From Hysterangium stoloniferum (Eukaryota > Basidiomycota > Agaricomycetes > Hysterangiales > Hysterangiaceae): DNA of 64,000 nucleotides. The stretch is taken from NCBI GenBank assembly GCA_015178975.1, contig WHVD01000009.1:1446511-1510510 (forward strand), given 5' to 3'. Below are positions 42,331 through 53,042 of the stretch, in pieces (position 1 is the stretch's first letter; every line of letters starts with the position of its first letter). A program made the translations under genes and the position numbers. The notes under the pieces were generated by a model, which had not been told where the DNA came from, ran no database searches, and saw only the letters and a list, made by a program, of their open reading frames with translations.

Positions 42331-44532
42331 TAACGGGAGTGCAACCGGGAAGTGACAACATAGCAGGCAGCAAATAAGAGCCACCACCACTCACAGATCA
42401 CTGTACCGAACCGAATACAAGGAGCATTTCATGTCACTAATGGTAAGCCAACCGAATAATCCCACAGCCTGCCCCAAGTTCAACTCGAGGTGTGCCAATG
42501 GCTTGAATCCTGTGACGGCAGCCAAGAAGGGACTAAAACCCCCGTTGAAACCCGGGAGTTGGTAGCCAAGTGATATAGACATATTGGTCAGTATATCCAA
42601 CACCTTGAAGAGTATCCGTGACGTAGTGATGAAGGATGACTGATAATAATGTTTGCGAGGCGGTGTTGACATTGGTGCTGTGGCAGTAATGTGAGTATGG
42701 GGGAGGAGGTGGTAATGGGATAAAGAAGGGTAGATACACGTACTGAGCGTTTGAGATGTTGCCTGTGAAAATCCAAGTAGAAATGGAAATAATGCCGGGA
42801 ACCATGGATAGCATGAAGTTCAACTGTGTCGTCAACAGACACAGGAACACCAATGGGAGTATTAAGGCCGTCAGAGTGATCCCACTTAGGACCACAATGG
42901 GTCTGGTGAAACCTGAGAGGCTTCATCATCGTTATAGAAGTGATGATTTTATTCAAGTGCTTGGATTCAGTGGTAGTGGAGAATAAACCTGGGGTGGTAA
43001 GGAATGAGGTTAAACCAATGGGCGATACAAAAATATCATCGATTGCGTTAAGAAGCATGCATCCGAACTTGGAAGATCAAGAAATGCTGGAGAGTTTGTA
43101 TAGATATTTATTCAGGCGATGAATACTGATTGTCGAGTGTCCCGCCCAACCTGACGCATTTCTTAGGATAGATCAAGCTATAACATTCTATTTCCTTTCT
43201 ATTAAAAAATAGTATGGGTTGGCTTAATGTCAATGTACAAACTACAATGGCCCATTAAGTTTGTAATGAAATACTTCTACCAATCAATGTGCCAGTTAGT
43301 GAATCACCTTCTGCCATAATAGGTTTGGTGATAGGTTTGGTGTACATAGGCTAAATCAGGAATCAGCCCACTGAGCATGGTCAAAGTACAAATCGCTAAA
43401 CTTTTTTTTTTTTCATTTCGACATCAGCGGAATGACGATAATTCTGAATTATTTATAGACAGAAATAATAGTATTTATCTTCATTGTGTTATATATAATG
43501 AAACCATATCGGCCGATACCCTACACAACCTCTATTTGGCCAAAGACACAGAAAGACCAGACGCTTGAGAAACAAATCATCGGTATCGCCTGTTTTAAGC
43601 GTTGGACGGATGCTTCTTAATGGTGTTGAATCTGACATGGGTGCCCCGGTGACCCATGATAGGCAAGTCGCTAATGCTCAGTGTCGGTCATGGGAGGCCG
43701 TGGGCTGTGGTACGTGACCAGGGTATGATATATGAGCCGATTTTCAGACGTCTCGGGGATCAAATTCTGTATTTACCCCTGCTTTTTCAATTGTGGTTTT
43801 AATATGGAGACATCGTCTCTATTGCTGGCTTGGCTTCTTTCTCCACAACCAGTGGTCACACTCGTTACAATCACACGAGGCTTGGAGCACCCATCAAATG
43901 GTGGAGGATCACCAGGAGGGCTGAAACAGCCGAAATACATGGCTCCAGTGTGGAAACTGTATAATGACGAGAAACATGTATTGGTGTTTATATCTGGGAG
44001 GCCGAGTAAATTCGTTGACTACCTACCTTCCTTCCTTCTTGACTGGCATAGTCGTAGGGTCTATGGAATCGGTATTGCATCTATTTGCTATACATTAAAC
44101 CTGTGACACGACATCAGGTGGGGCTAATGATTGGCGGACGTTACATGCGATCAAATAGCATGGTGGGGGGCGATCCCGGCGGGAGACCTTCGTTAGGAGA
44201 TATATTAACTGACACATTAAAAATTTATATTCCTTGTCAAACATGCCCTCGATTATTATTGGGGAGCTTCAATCCATCCACGGATTTGTTGAGTATATGT
44301 GCTTTGCATATTAATTGCGTTGATTATTCATAACAAGGTACTCAAAGACACGGCTTTGGGAGGTTTTACCAGCGTGATCTATCGATATCGAGATGAGATA
44401 GGCAAGCGTGTACGAGAATGCGAACGGGAAAGGTAGGCGGGTAGCGACGGGCGCTGTTTCTGTAGGAACGCTACCTACCGTTGTACATTTCAGTTATAAG
44501 CGACTCCGAAATGGATTTTGACTCGTCACTTG

Positions 44533-44780
44533 TCACCATTCTCTTGCCCTGACAAATTGAGTCGCAAGCAGACAGAGGAGCGAATGTACGTCGTGCATCA
44601 AAATACCCAAGGTCGTTGTCCAACTCTCCCCTCCATGCATCGCAGAAAAGTCCAGGAAGTCGTGAAGGGCAGGGATTGGGCTATTCGCTCGCACTGCTGT
44701 GCATGGAATTTCAGGTTCTGGATATTGTGAATTTAACGACAGTAACCCCCGTATTAGCCTCAAGGCGTCATGAAACAATA
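44533..44780 (-). pseudogene. Diverged G5 exon 5 relative (second copy)
   Basis: Minus strand: LFHDALRLIRGLLSLNSQ, YPEPEIPCTAVRANSPIPALHDFLDFS and DVHSLLCLLATQFVR. It is the partner of 28,260-28,500 and shares its lack of the other G5 exons. Still open over its whole length. Confidence 0.6.
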
Positions 44781-45154
44781 AATGGGCTGATTTTGGGTTC
44801 TGAACTAGTATTCTGATAACTGAATAATTTTGAGACGACAGGAACAATGTTATTGTGACAAAAAACGGCAATGCTCATACGCCAAACGCGGGAACACTGC
44901 CAGATCGTATATCGGACTAGACCACCCACTTATATTTTCCCTTTCATCGTACAAGCTCATGCTGAGTCTTGGGCATCCGCTGCTCCTCTTCTATTCTAGC
45001 TCGGTCTAATTTTGTCAGTTGTGCTGTCTTTCATTTTCCTGTAAATAAAACAAGGAGAAGAAGTGAAGCATTAGCCAACCCAATCAAAGCCAAACCATGA
45101 AGACAAAACATCCATCGACCCGACCCACCACCTTGGCTCCCAAATCAAGCTCGG

Positions 45155-45390
45155 TGTAATCCTGGTGCCCCCAGTCTTACGCACGGACCCTTTAGTTTTA
45201 CATTCTCGTTTCAATCAACATGTGATTACATAATCACCGTGTTGCACCGTATAAGTAGCCGAGAAGTTTTCAGGACCTTAGATCTTACCGTACGCCGCAC
45301 GTGCCTGTATCTTGTTCTGCTCTGGACAAAACACCGTGGTCCTGTCAACTTGTGTGACTGCTAGTGATCCCAATTGACGATGGGATTACA
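45155..45390. mobile_element. Solo LTR, 236 bp, target duplication CTCGG
   Basis: The insert begins TGTAATCCTGG and ends GGGATTACA, giving a perfect 8-base terminal inverted repeat TGTAATCC / GGATTACA. The flanks are perfect 5-bp CTCGG copies (45,150-45,154 and 45,391-45,395). The partner segment near 28,955 reads straight through CAAGCTCGGCCTCTTCC and is the empty site. The family differs from those at 19,633 and 58,618. There is no coding sequence inside. Confidence 0.93.
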
Positions 45391-45599
45391 CTCGGCCTCT
45401 TCCACTTGTATTTCATTTCATTCCCATCCACATTCAATGTCCTCACTCTTCTCACGCTCGTCGCATTATGAATAGACTCCATCTTGGACGACGTCCTCCT
45501 ACTCTCCCAACCTCCCCAAACCTAAACCCAAACCCAAACCTGTGCCTTCAAAGTCCGCGACAATGTCTATTTTCACGAACCTCGTCGAGAAATCACTGA

Positions 45600-46110
45600 C
45601 CCGGTTTTGCTTGTGAGCTAACTTTTACGTCGAGGCATTACAACAGACTGCATCAGTTGTGGCGTCGTACAAGGTGGGGCGTGAACAACGCTTCGAATCT
45701 CGCTGGGACTGATTGCTTTGGCGTTTGAGGACAGGATGCAGGATCTTGTTCACGAGGCTTATGATGCCCTTCAGTGGAAGTGACGAGCGAGACAGCTTCT
45801 GGTTGTCAACATCCATGGACAGTTGGGGCAACTGTGATGCTTCCTCTAAATATTGAAAGTACTTGGCATCCACGTACCCTCTTGTCTTGTTGCATATGTT
45901 GCATCTCTTTCTTAGTCTCCTTCTCTTGACCCTCCGTGGGTTTCAACAAGACACAGTGGGTAAACGAAAGAGCTTCTGGGACTTTGTCAACTATGAGCAG
46001 GTGCTGTAAGTGCGACGGGAGTGTTGGGAATTTTCTTTTTCGGCCGTCATGGTGCAGTCTTTGGCCAGGCTTAGACGTTGGGCATGGCCTCGAACTCGTC
46101 GACATACCTT
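45600..46110 (-). pseudogene. Block N frame and upstream segment
   Basis: Minus strand: a 99-codon frame 46,105-45,806 (SLTEGQEKETKKEMQ-like region), then the block N frame 45,873-45,625, with YLEEASQLPQLSMDVDNQKLSRSSLPLKGIISLVNKILHPVLKRQ. The second half of N follows to about 45,420, beyond the solo LTR, in a broken frame. It is the diverged counterpart of 29,640-28,970. Confidence 0.45.
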
Positions 46111-46469
46111 ATCGAAGGCGACTAGCAACAAGACTTGTCCATGCTGCGTGACTCTGGTGGCAGGCTGTGTGACACTTGCTGTGTGATTCTATGCAAAGCC
46201 GTCAGCCTGATGCCTGGATGCCTCAGACACGATCAGTCGGCTCAGGACTTAGGCAGCGTGGATCGGGCAAGCTGGCACCTATTCAGGCCGACACGGCTGA
46301 TCATGATATTCAGTTTCTTCCGATACTTTTACCAAACCGTGCCTCCAATTTCTCCCCATACTAGCACGGCTCCCCATGGAATCATTATGAGTATGGATTT
46401 ACCCTCAAATGACAGAGCCTTATAATCCTTTGTGAATTTGAAGAGTTTTATTCCCCAACGGAACGGTCG

Positions 46470-47141
46470 ATTGTCTAAGGGTGCTTAGAGGTACCCGCCA
46501 AGGTGTGATAGGAATATCAAGGCGACAGCATAGCAGTCACCAGGAAGTTGCGGGGAACCATTTTAGCTGGCGAATCCTCGATAAACACCATGAGACCTAT
46601 TACATGCGCCATCACTACTATGACTCTGCTGATCTCCGCTTCTTTGCTAGTGCCAAGCCCGGATATAAAGGGCGTATACCTATTTATGAGAAGCCATTTC
46701 CCCCGATTTCGACTTTCGTTCAATTACGAATGGCGGGTTTGAGCCAACTAGTCATGGCGTCTCTCTCAATGTCAGACATGCCTTGCTCCATCCCTGATGA
46801 ATCTAGCAGGGCTTGCGGCGGCTCTAGGCAAGTTGCAAAACCATGGAACTAAACAAAAAAAAAGCCCCACACATTGGAGTCGATGGTCGAAACAGAATAT
46901 TAACATACCAGTTGCTGAAACTATGAATCAAGTGTTTTCTTGTTGATCGGTACATGCTCGTCACGACCTGGTCTCTGATAACAGAGCCGGTTATCCTCTC
47001 TATTACATGCCCATTGTCTCTGGAGTATATCCTGAAAATGACTTTCGAGTACTGCGATCCGTTGATATTACAGGGCAGCAGTGAGATCAATGGGGGTAGC
47101 TCCTCGACAGGGTGACTAGGTACTACCTCGTGGTCAGACAT
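46470..47141 (-). pseudogene. G5 gene copy F: exon 1, deleted exon 2, truncated exon 3
   Basis: Exon 1 runs from the ATG at 47,141 to 46,909 before a GTATGT donor; it contains a small deletion (SHPVEELPP) and a frame break near 47,070. Exon 2 keeps only its first part (about 46,855-46,715) and is joined near 46,705 to exon 3, skipping some 310 bases. Exon 3 ends at the shared deletion point next to CACCCTTAGACAATCG. The conserved leader precedes exon 1 (47,142-47,250). The copy is dead. Confidence 0.65.
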
Positions 47142-47329
47142 GGGGAACATGAGATATAGACAACAGTATCATAAGAATGGAAAGAGAACCCTTGACAAGG
47201 TTCATCTGGCTTCTTCTATTTTTGTGACACACCGCTTTGGATATGGTTCAAATTGCCAATTAACACTGGTGTATGAAGTCACCGGACAAGGCCTGGCATC
47301 CAAAAGTACTGTTAGCCATTATAATAAAT

Positions 47330-47870
47330 AAACTGAAATAGAAGAAGGCTGTGAAGTATGTCAAAAACTGGTCTGTTCTCTTTATCTCAAGATTCGCGTG
47401 CATATCGACAAGCTTGGGACTTTGAAAGAATGTTTCGTGAACACGTTCCATGTAATGCAGACATCACTGAGGGAACCTTTTCTTTATATCCTGCCGCCGA
47501 TATTAGGCACAGTTCCCGTGGTGCGGATGAATTGTGCACCGTCCGGATTCCCCCTCTATATCATGTATGGCACTTTCCAACAAAATGGATATCTTAGTGT
47601 CATACAGTACTGTCGTCCAGATCCAGTGCAATGCTAAACTACAAGAGTACCCCTGGCCGCCGTGAACCTGTTACGGATGAATGTTTATTGACAAGAAATG
47701 ACCAATCCTATGATGTATCAGCAGCCGAGGCGAAGGTGCTCAAGTTAATCGTGAGGAGTGAGTCAACTTCGTCGTGAGAATCACGTCTGTTGGGTAAACC
47801 TGAAACTCGAACTTTCATCCTGACGTGCTCGTAGTATACCAATTTTTGAGTCATCCCAGCATGGGGTTGG
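47330..47870 (-). repeat. Block X copy and adjoining debris
   Basis: Inverse of 51,370-51,610 over 47,330-47,600; then 47,660-47,800 matches 13,770-13,920 and, inverted, 51,180-51,290. It again lies upstream of a G5 copy (F). Confidence 0.5.
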
Positions 47871-47879
47871 AGCCTGGTG

Positions 47880-48270
47880 TCGTATTATAGAGTCAGATGA
47901 ACAAAGTAATTACACCACCTTCTCCTTCCTGCCAATGTACATTTAGCTAGATGCTCAGCCTCCATTGTTTATGCAATTAGACCTTGTTAGAACTTGAACA
48001 CCTATTTCATTTACATGGACATCATGATCTGAGCCACCTCATTTATCCCATGTTTTCAACAAAATCCTCAAACCCGTTTTCTCGCATTTTTATCACTATC
48101 TATATTTTTCATGTTATCACTATTACTATCCCCTGTCACGACAGTACCACAGATGGACATGAGCTTGGCCTGCCCCAACTCCACCCATCTGCATCCTCCC
48201 CGTTCTGTGATCCAGTAGTCCACTGGCAGCGTATTCCCTGGAATATACGCTTGTCCCAACCAGACAAACC
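47880..48270 (+). repeat. Block R copy
   Basis: It has GTAATTACACCACCTTCTC, TTAGACCTTGTTAGAACTTG and ACATCATGATCTGAGC, then the long tail CCATCTGCATCCTCC and AGACAAACCACATTCGTG that it shares with 49,250-49,380 inverted. This is the fullest plus-strand copy. An open plus-strand stretch here is not coding in the other copies. Confidence 0.5.
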
Positions 48271-48284
48271 ACATTCGTGTAAGT

Positions 48285-49065
48285 ATAGCATCGCATACAT
48301 ATATACGCGTGTAAGTAAAAAATGCGCTCGTACAATGAAAGGCAAAATATAAGCGGGTGGTCCAGTCCGCTATACGATCTGGCAGTGTTCCCGCGTTTGG
48401 GGTATGAGGATTACCGATTTTTATCACAACAACATTGTTTGCCTCATCCCACACAGTATTTGTACCTTGTCGGCTAAGACCCACATGAGCTAGTTTCGAC
48501 TGTGCATAAAAAGCGGGACCCAGTGCGTCTGTTACCGTAGAAAATAGTGGTGCGGTAGCTGTTCAAGAAGATGAATTATATGTGAAAGACGTTGAACTTG
48601 ATGGCAGTGCCTATAAGCAGGTGCGAAGAATCGATCGATGGTTTTTTTTTCATCGTTGGCTTTAATTGAGTTCACTAATGCCTCCGTTCCCCTCGTTTTC
48701 TTAACAGGACAATCAAAGAGAACGAAAAAAAAATTGACCATGAAAAGTCTGAACAATAACGTAATATCAACCAGTTATCCACCATCTTCAATTCCCGTTG
48801 TACTTGCCACTCTGGGGCTTCGGAGGTCTAATACTACCCTGCGCCATTGCCTTCCGTCCCAACCCTCCCTGCTGGTGGCCAAAAACATAGCGGGCGTATG
48901 CCGATATGACGGCTCGTAGTGGGGTGGGAAGGTGTATGGTCGGGACACTAGAGGCAACGGCGGGGGTGCGTTCCCTCATTTTCCTCATTTAGGCTGCTGG
49001 AAAATGAACCACGCTCTTCTTAGATCTTCCAATAAATTGAGCTATATAGCTCACATAGATTTTAT
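48285..49065. repeat. Copy of the 32,925-33,640 region
   Basis: It matches 32,925-33,330 (inverted G5-unit end with ATCGATCGATGG) and then 33,380-33,640 (CATTTAGGCTGCTGGAAAATG). It shows the unbroken site of the solo LTR found at 19,633. It carries the minus-strand relic VGRKAMAQGSIRPPK of the 24,190 stretch. Confidence 0.55.
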
Positions 49066-50095
49066 CTGAGTGCAATGGATGGGCTCTTGCGGAAAATAAT
49101 GTTTTTCTGAAGAGGGCGATGCCCCATTACATCTATCTCTAGAACGGAAAGTTGTATAGTTGTGCACGAATAGGTGCAAAGTGATTGTCATCTCTGATGG
49201 GTATTTTCTTGTTTCTTCGCGGATTGTCAATGTTACGTATAACATGAGTAATAAGCATCCACTTTGCAAGAATGTGGTTTGTCTGTTTGAGATAAAAGTG
49301 TATTCCAGGGAATAATGTCCCAGTAGACCACTGGACAGACCGGGGGAAGGTGGAGGTGGGTGGAGGTGGAACGGGCGGAGCCCATACCCATCTGTGGGAC
49401 TATTACGACACGGCATGAGAACAGAGATAATGTGAGAGATACGGGTAATGATAATATAGAAAAAATGGATAGTGATAAATATTTTTAAAAAGGGGTATAA
49501 GGGTGTTCCTGAATATATGAGAGAATTGAGGTCGCTCAGATCATGATGTCCGTGTAAATGAAATAGGTGGACAAGTTCTAACAAGGTCCAATTTTTCTGA
49601 ACAACAGGGGGTGGGCTTCCGGCCAAGATGCTGGCGTAATTAATTTTTTGATCTGGCTTCATCATAAGCGTTCTTACCCCTCCTTTTTCTGTCTTTATTC
49701 TGAACTGAAGTATAGCCGGTAATGTGAGAGATATGGTTGACGAGAATATGTATGGGTTGTGAGAATATGGATAAAATGGATAGGGATAAATGTGGAAGAA
49801 AAGAGCTATCAGGATTTTCCTGAAAATATAACATATTTGAAATCGGTCCGGTCATGATATCCGTGTGAATGAAATATGAACAAGGTCCAATTGTATAAAC
49901 AACAGAGGGTGGGCTTCCAGTCAAATACACATTGGTAGGAAAGAGGAGCTGGTGTGATTACTTTTTTCGTGTGGCTTCATCATAAGGGTTTTTACTCCTC
50001 CTATTTCTGTCTTTACTCTTACATAATGGAAGCATAGGCCATTCTATTTCTTTTTAATAAAAAGAATGAAAGGGAAAGAACCGGAGGATGGTGGA
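49066..50095 (-). repeat. Two tandem block R copies
   Basis: AATGTGAGAGATA recurs at 49,429 and 49,721, a spacing of 292 bases, and the sequence between is repeated with divergence up to about 50,040. A 204-codon minus-strand frame (49,665-49,051) lies over the first copy but has no open counterpart in other R copies, so I treat it as chance. Confidence 0.55.
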
Positions 50096-50400
50096 GCCCA
50101 ACTCAGCCGCACCACTCGTCGGCAGCAGGATACAAAGAAAAGGTTCTCTCACTGATGTCTGCGTTGGAACATGTTCAGGAACCATCATTGCAAAGTCCCT
50201 TGTCGATATGCACGGAAATATTCAGATGGAGAGAACAGACCCATTCTGTACATAATCATAATTCACACATTTTTTCTGTGTTTGCAGTTGTCGTAACGCT
50301 ACGTGATCACTCTCGGAGATTAACCCCGATGAGGAATAATAAACTTTAAAACCATCAAATGTTATTATACGGCGATGTATCACTTACGAAAAATGAATAG
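50096..50400 (+). repeat. Block X fragment
   Basis: It matches 17,140-17,330 (ATGGTGGAGCCCAACTCAGC, GGTTCTCTCACTGATGTCTG), with part replaced. As at 17,138 it directly follows a block R copy, so R-X is a duplicated junction. Confidence 0.5.
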
Positions 50401-51180
50401 ATACACAAGGTCTGCATGGAGACGTGGGCTAGTACGCGGAGAGACTTGACGGTACGGTTAGGTAGAAGTGTCGGAAAAAAACCGAAAATCCTGACCCGGC
50501 CGACGGGCCAGACTATTTACTCGATCCGCGCTTATCGAACTCTTACGGATTTAAATCGACTCCTGCGTAAGAAGAGTATGTTTACAAATTCGAAGTCCTG
50601 ACAGCCGACTGGTCGTGTATGGGGCACCCAGGCATCAGGCTGACGGCGCTCACACTGCCACAAGGGTCACACTCCCTGCCACAAGAGTCACACTCCCTGC
50701 CACAAGAGTCACACTCCCTGCCGAAGGTCACACTGCTTGCTCAGGGTCACACTCCCTGCCACAAGGGTCATCACGCAGCATGATCAAGCCTGCGCAGATG
50801 GGTGTCCGCTAAGATCTGCCCAGACGCTGGCAGCCTACAGTTCCCTAGCATAGGATTTGCGTTTTGGTTGACGCGTTTACATAATTCATGCTATTGAAAC
50901 TAACTAACATTTTTTCTCTATTTCTGTACTTGGGCAAGTCTTATCGCACGTCGTCTTCGATAACGAGGTTAGGCCATGCTCAAATCCTGAGCCTTCCCAA
51001 ACACTGCACCATGACGGCTGAGCAAGTCAATATCCGAAGGTCCCGTCGCAGTCACAACACCTGCTCATAATTGACAGCGCACCAGAAGCTCTTTTGTTTA
51101 ATCAGCGTGTCTCGTCGAAACCCGCGTAAAGGGTGATAAGAGAGAGATGAACCAGATGTGACAAGACAAACATGCGCGTT
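50401..51180 (-). repeat. Inverted, diverged blocks P and Q
   Basis: 50,400-50,640 is an inverted block P with an extra 80 bases (50,510-50,600). 50,930-51,180 is an inverted block Q (ACACTGCACCATGACGGCTG). Between them lies the 21-bp minisatellite. No reading frame is kept. Confidence 0.5.
50649..50772. repeat. 21-bp minisatellite, about six units
   Basis: Units are built on CCACAAGAGTCACACTCCCT; the first, second, third and fifth are regular and the fourth is shortened. The homologous place in block P at 18,890-18,930 and 32,190-32,220 has only two diverged units (GGTCACACAGCCTGCCACCA and GGTCACGCAGC), so the array expanded locally. Confidence 0.88.
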
Positions 51181-51369
51181 TCTCACGACAACGTTTACAC
51201 ACATGATAAGAGCATCTTCGGCTCGGCTGATAGGTCATAGTATTGGTCATTCAGTTCTTTCAATAAGCATGCATCCGTAACAAGTTCAAGTTGGCCCGGA
51301 GTACTCTTGTAGCCTCACATTGGGCCGGATCGCGACGAAGGTACGTATGTATGACACTAAGATGTCCAT

Positions 51370-51719
51370 TTTGTCGGAAAGTGCCATACACGATATAGAG
51401 TGGGAGTCCGGACGGTGCACAACTCGGCCGCACCCCTCGGTACGTTGGCAGAAGGATAGAAAGAAACGCTTCTTCCACTGATGTTTGCATGAACACCAAG
51501 TACAAAGTCACTTGTCGATATGCACAGAAATCTTCAGATAAAGAGAACGAACCAGTTTTGTACATACTTGACAGCTTTGGTCTTTTTCAGTTTATTCTCA
51601 TACTTAATGTATTATTTTCTGTACTTACCGTTATCGTAACGCTAGGTCATAACTCTCGTCGTTTAAAGCTCATCTCTACTTGTGGATGCGAGGCAGTGGC
51701 TTAGTAATCCGGTGTTATT
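51370..51719 (+). repeat. Block X copy
   Basis: It has the open words RSSDKENEPVLYI-like and CATGAACACCAAGTACAAAG, shared with 17,230-17,400 and inverted at 13,450-13,690. It directly precedes the G5 leader of copy I. Confidence 0.55.
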
Positions 51720-51839
51720 TGGCAAATTGTGCTGCATTCAAAGTGGTGTCTCCCAAACATAGAAAAAGCGAGATGAACCTTGTCAACGGTTCTCTTTCCG
51801 TTCTTGTGACACGCCTCTTGTCTATATCTCAAGTTCCCC
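51720..51839 (+). promoter_or_regulatory. Conserved leader before G5 exon 1 (copy I)
   Basis: Very similar to 17,470-17,589: CATTCAAAGTGGTGTCTC, GAACCTTGTCAACGGTTCTC and ACGCCTCTTGTCTATATCTC just before the ATG at 51,840. Likely 5' UTR and core promoter by position; not proven. Confidence 0.45.
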
Positions 51840-53010
51840 ATGTCTGACCACGAGGTAGTGCCCAGTCACCCTGACGAAGAGCTGCCCCCATTGGTCTCGC
51901 CTGATGCCCTGGAATCACAACGGATTGCAATCCTCGAAAGTCATTTTCAGGGCATACTCCAGAGAAAATGGGCGTGTAATGTAGAGGGTCACGCCTTCTG
52001 TTACCACAGACCAGGTCGTGACGAGCATGTATCGATCACGAAATACGCATTTAATTCATGGGTTCAACAACTGGTATGTTAAGCTTTGGAAGGATCGACT
52101 CCAATGTCGGACTTTTTTCGTTTAGTGCCGTGGGTTTGCAACTTGCCTAGAGCCGCCACAAGGCTTGCTGGATTCATCAGGAATTGGGCAAGGCATGTTC
52201 GACATTGAGAGAGACGCCATGACTAGGTGGTTCGCACCCGTCATTCGTAATGCAACGGACGTCGAAGTCGGCCCCGGTTACTTTTGTGGTCTGGCATTAG
52301 AGCGAATCGGGACGAAGCTACTGTACGGCACCAAGATATCCATTTTGGTTGGAAAGTGCTTGTACTACACGCGACGTGTGAAGAAGTACGAGAGAGTTGC
52401 CGACAGGCTCGATCTCATGGATGATGACACGCATAGGGAAATGACGGCGACTAGACTGCTTAAGAACCAGCTAACTGTGGGGGAAATGAGCAGAATTGTT
52501 AAAGAGGGGGTGGATCTCTTGAGGCACGTTCGCTTATGATGAACGCTATTCATTGCATGCTGAAATTACTTTAATGAAGACCATCTTACCCGCGTAAACT
52601 CCGATATCGGGCGAGTTCTCTTCTTCTGTACACCCATACCGCCTTTAAAATCCAGTTTCGTACTAGTAAAGAAATGAAGATCGGCATAATCATAGTAGAG
52701 ATGGCGTTTGTGATCAAATTCATGGCGAATATTGAGGATGCGTCAGGTAAAGTGGTTCCTGTGCTTTTCACTGCCCTGGCCCGGTCGCAACTTCCTCGTG
52801 ACTTCCATGCTGTCGCCTCTATATTTATATCACACCTTGGCGAATATCTCTGTAGCCCGTCGGCTCCCACCCTCATCACTTCAAAATATTCTGTTATTAC
52901 CCACTGTTTCTCCACCATTATTAAAGAAGTCCATGGTGTACGGGGTCTGTCACATGAGGACCTCAATGTGATTAAAAACTATTTCCACCACATGTCAATA
53001 ACGCATCTTA
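51840..53010 (+). pseudogene. G5 gene copy I: exons 1, 2 and most of 3; best-kept 5' half
   Basis: Exon 1 is 51,840-52,073 (78 codons, MSDHEVVPSHPDEELPPLV ... NSWVQQL). Intron 1 is 52,074-52,125 (52 bases, GTATGT...TTTAG). Exon 2 begins at 52,126 (CRGFATCLEPPQGLLDSSGI) and stays open to about 52,536 (KEGVDLLRHVRL). The join is in frame. The donor after exon 2 is mutated (GATGAAC against GGTAAAC in copy D). Exon 3 (from about 52,580) contains KIGIIIVEMAFVIKFMANIED and ISHLGEYLCSPSAPTLITS and ends at about 53,008 (NVIKNYF), with exons 4 and 5 missing. Some 33 bases later the foldback element starts. Unknown function; predicted mostly helical, no signal peptide or membrane segment. Confidence 0.75.
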
Positions 53011-53042
53011 AGATTCTGTGTATTAACTGATGGAAATGGGTC

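Larger units (their letters stand above)
42520..47060. repeat. 4.5-kb direct duplication, second copy (partner 26,390-30,900)
   Basis: Content as in the partner. Particular to this copy are the solo LTR at 45,155-45,390, loss of some 80 bases at about 44,957 between two GCT words, extra bases near 43,840-43,930 (GGTGGAGGATCACCAGGAGG), and a deletion inside G5 exon 2 at about 46,700. Sequence divergence is visible, so the duplication is older than the palindrome. Confidence 0.75.

Noticed and set aside
49051..49665. 204-codon minus-strand frame as a gene
   Set aside because: It lies over block R and the other R copies do not keep the frame open; composition looks like translated non-coding AT-rich repeat.
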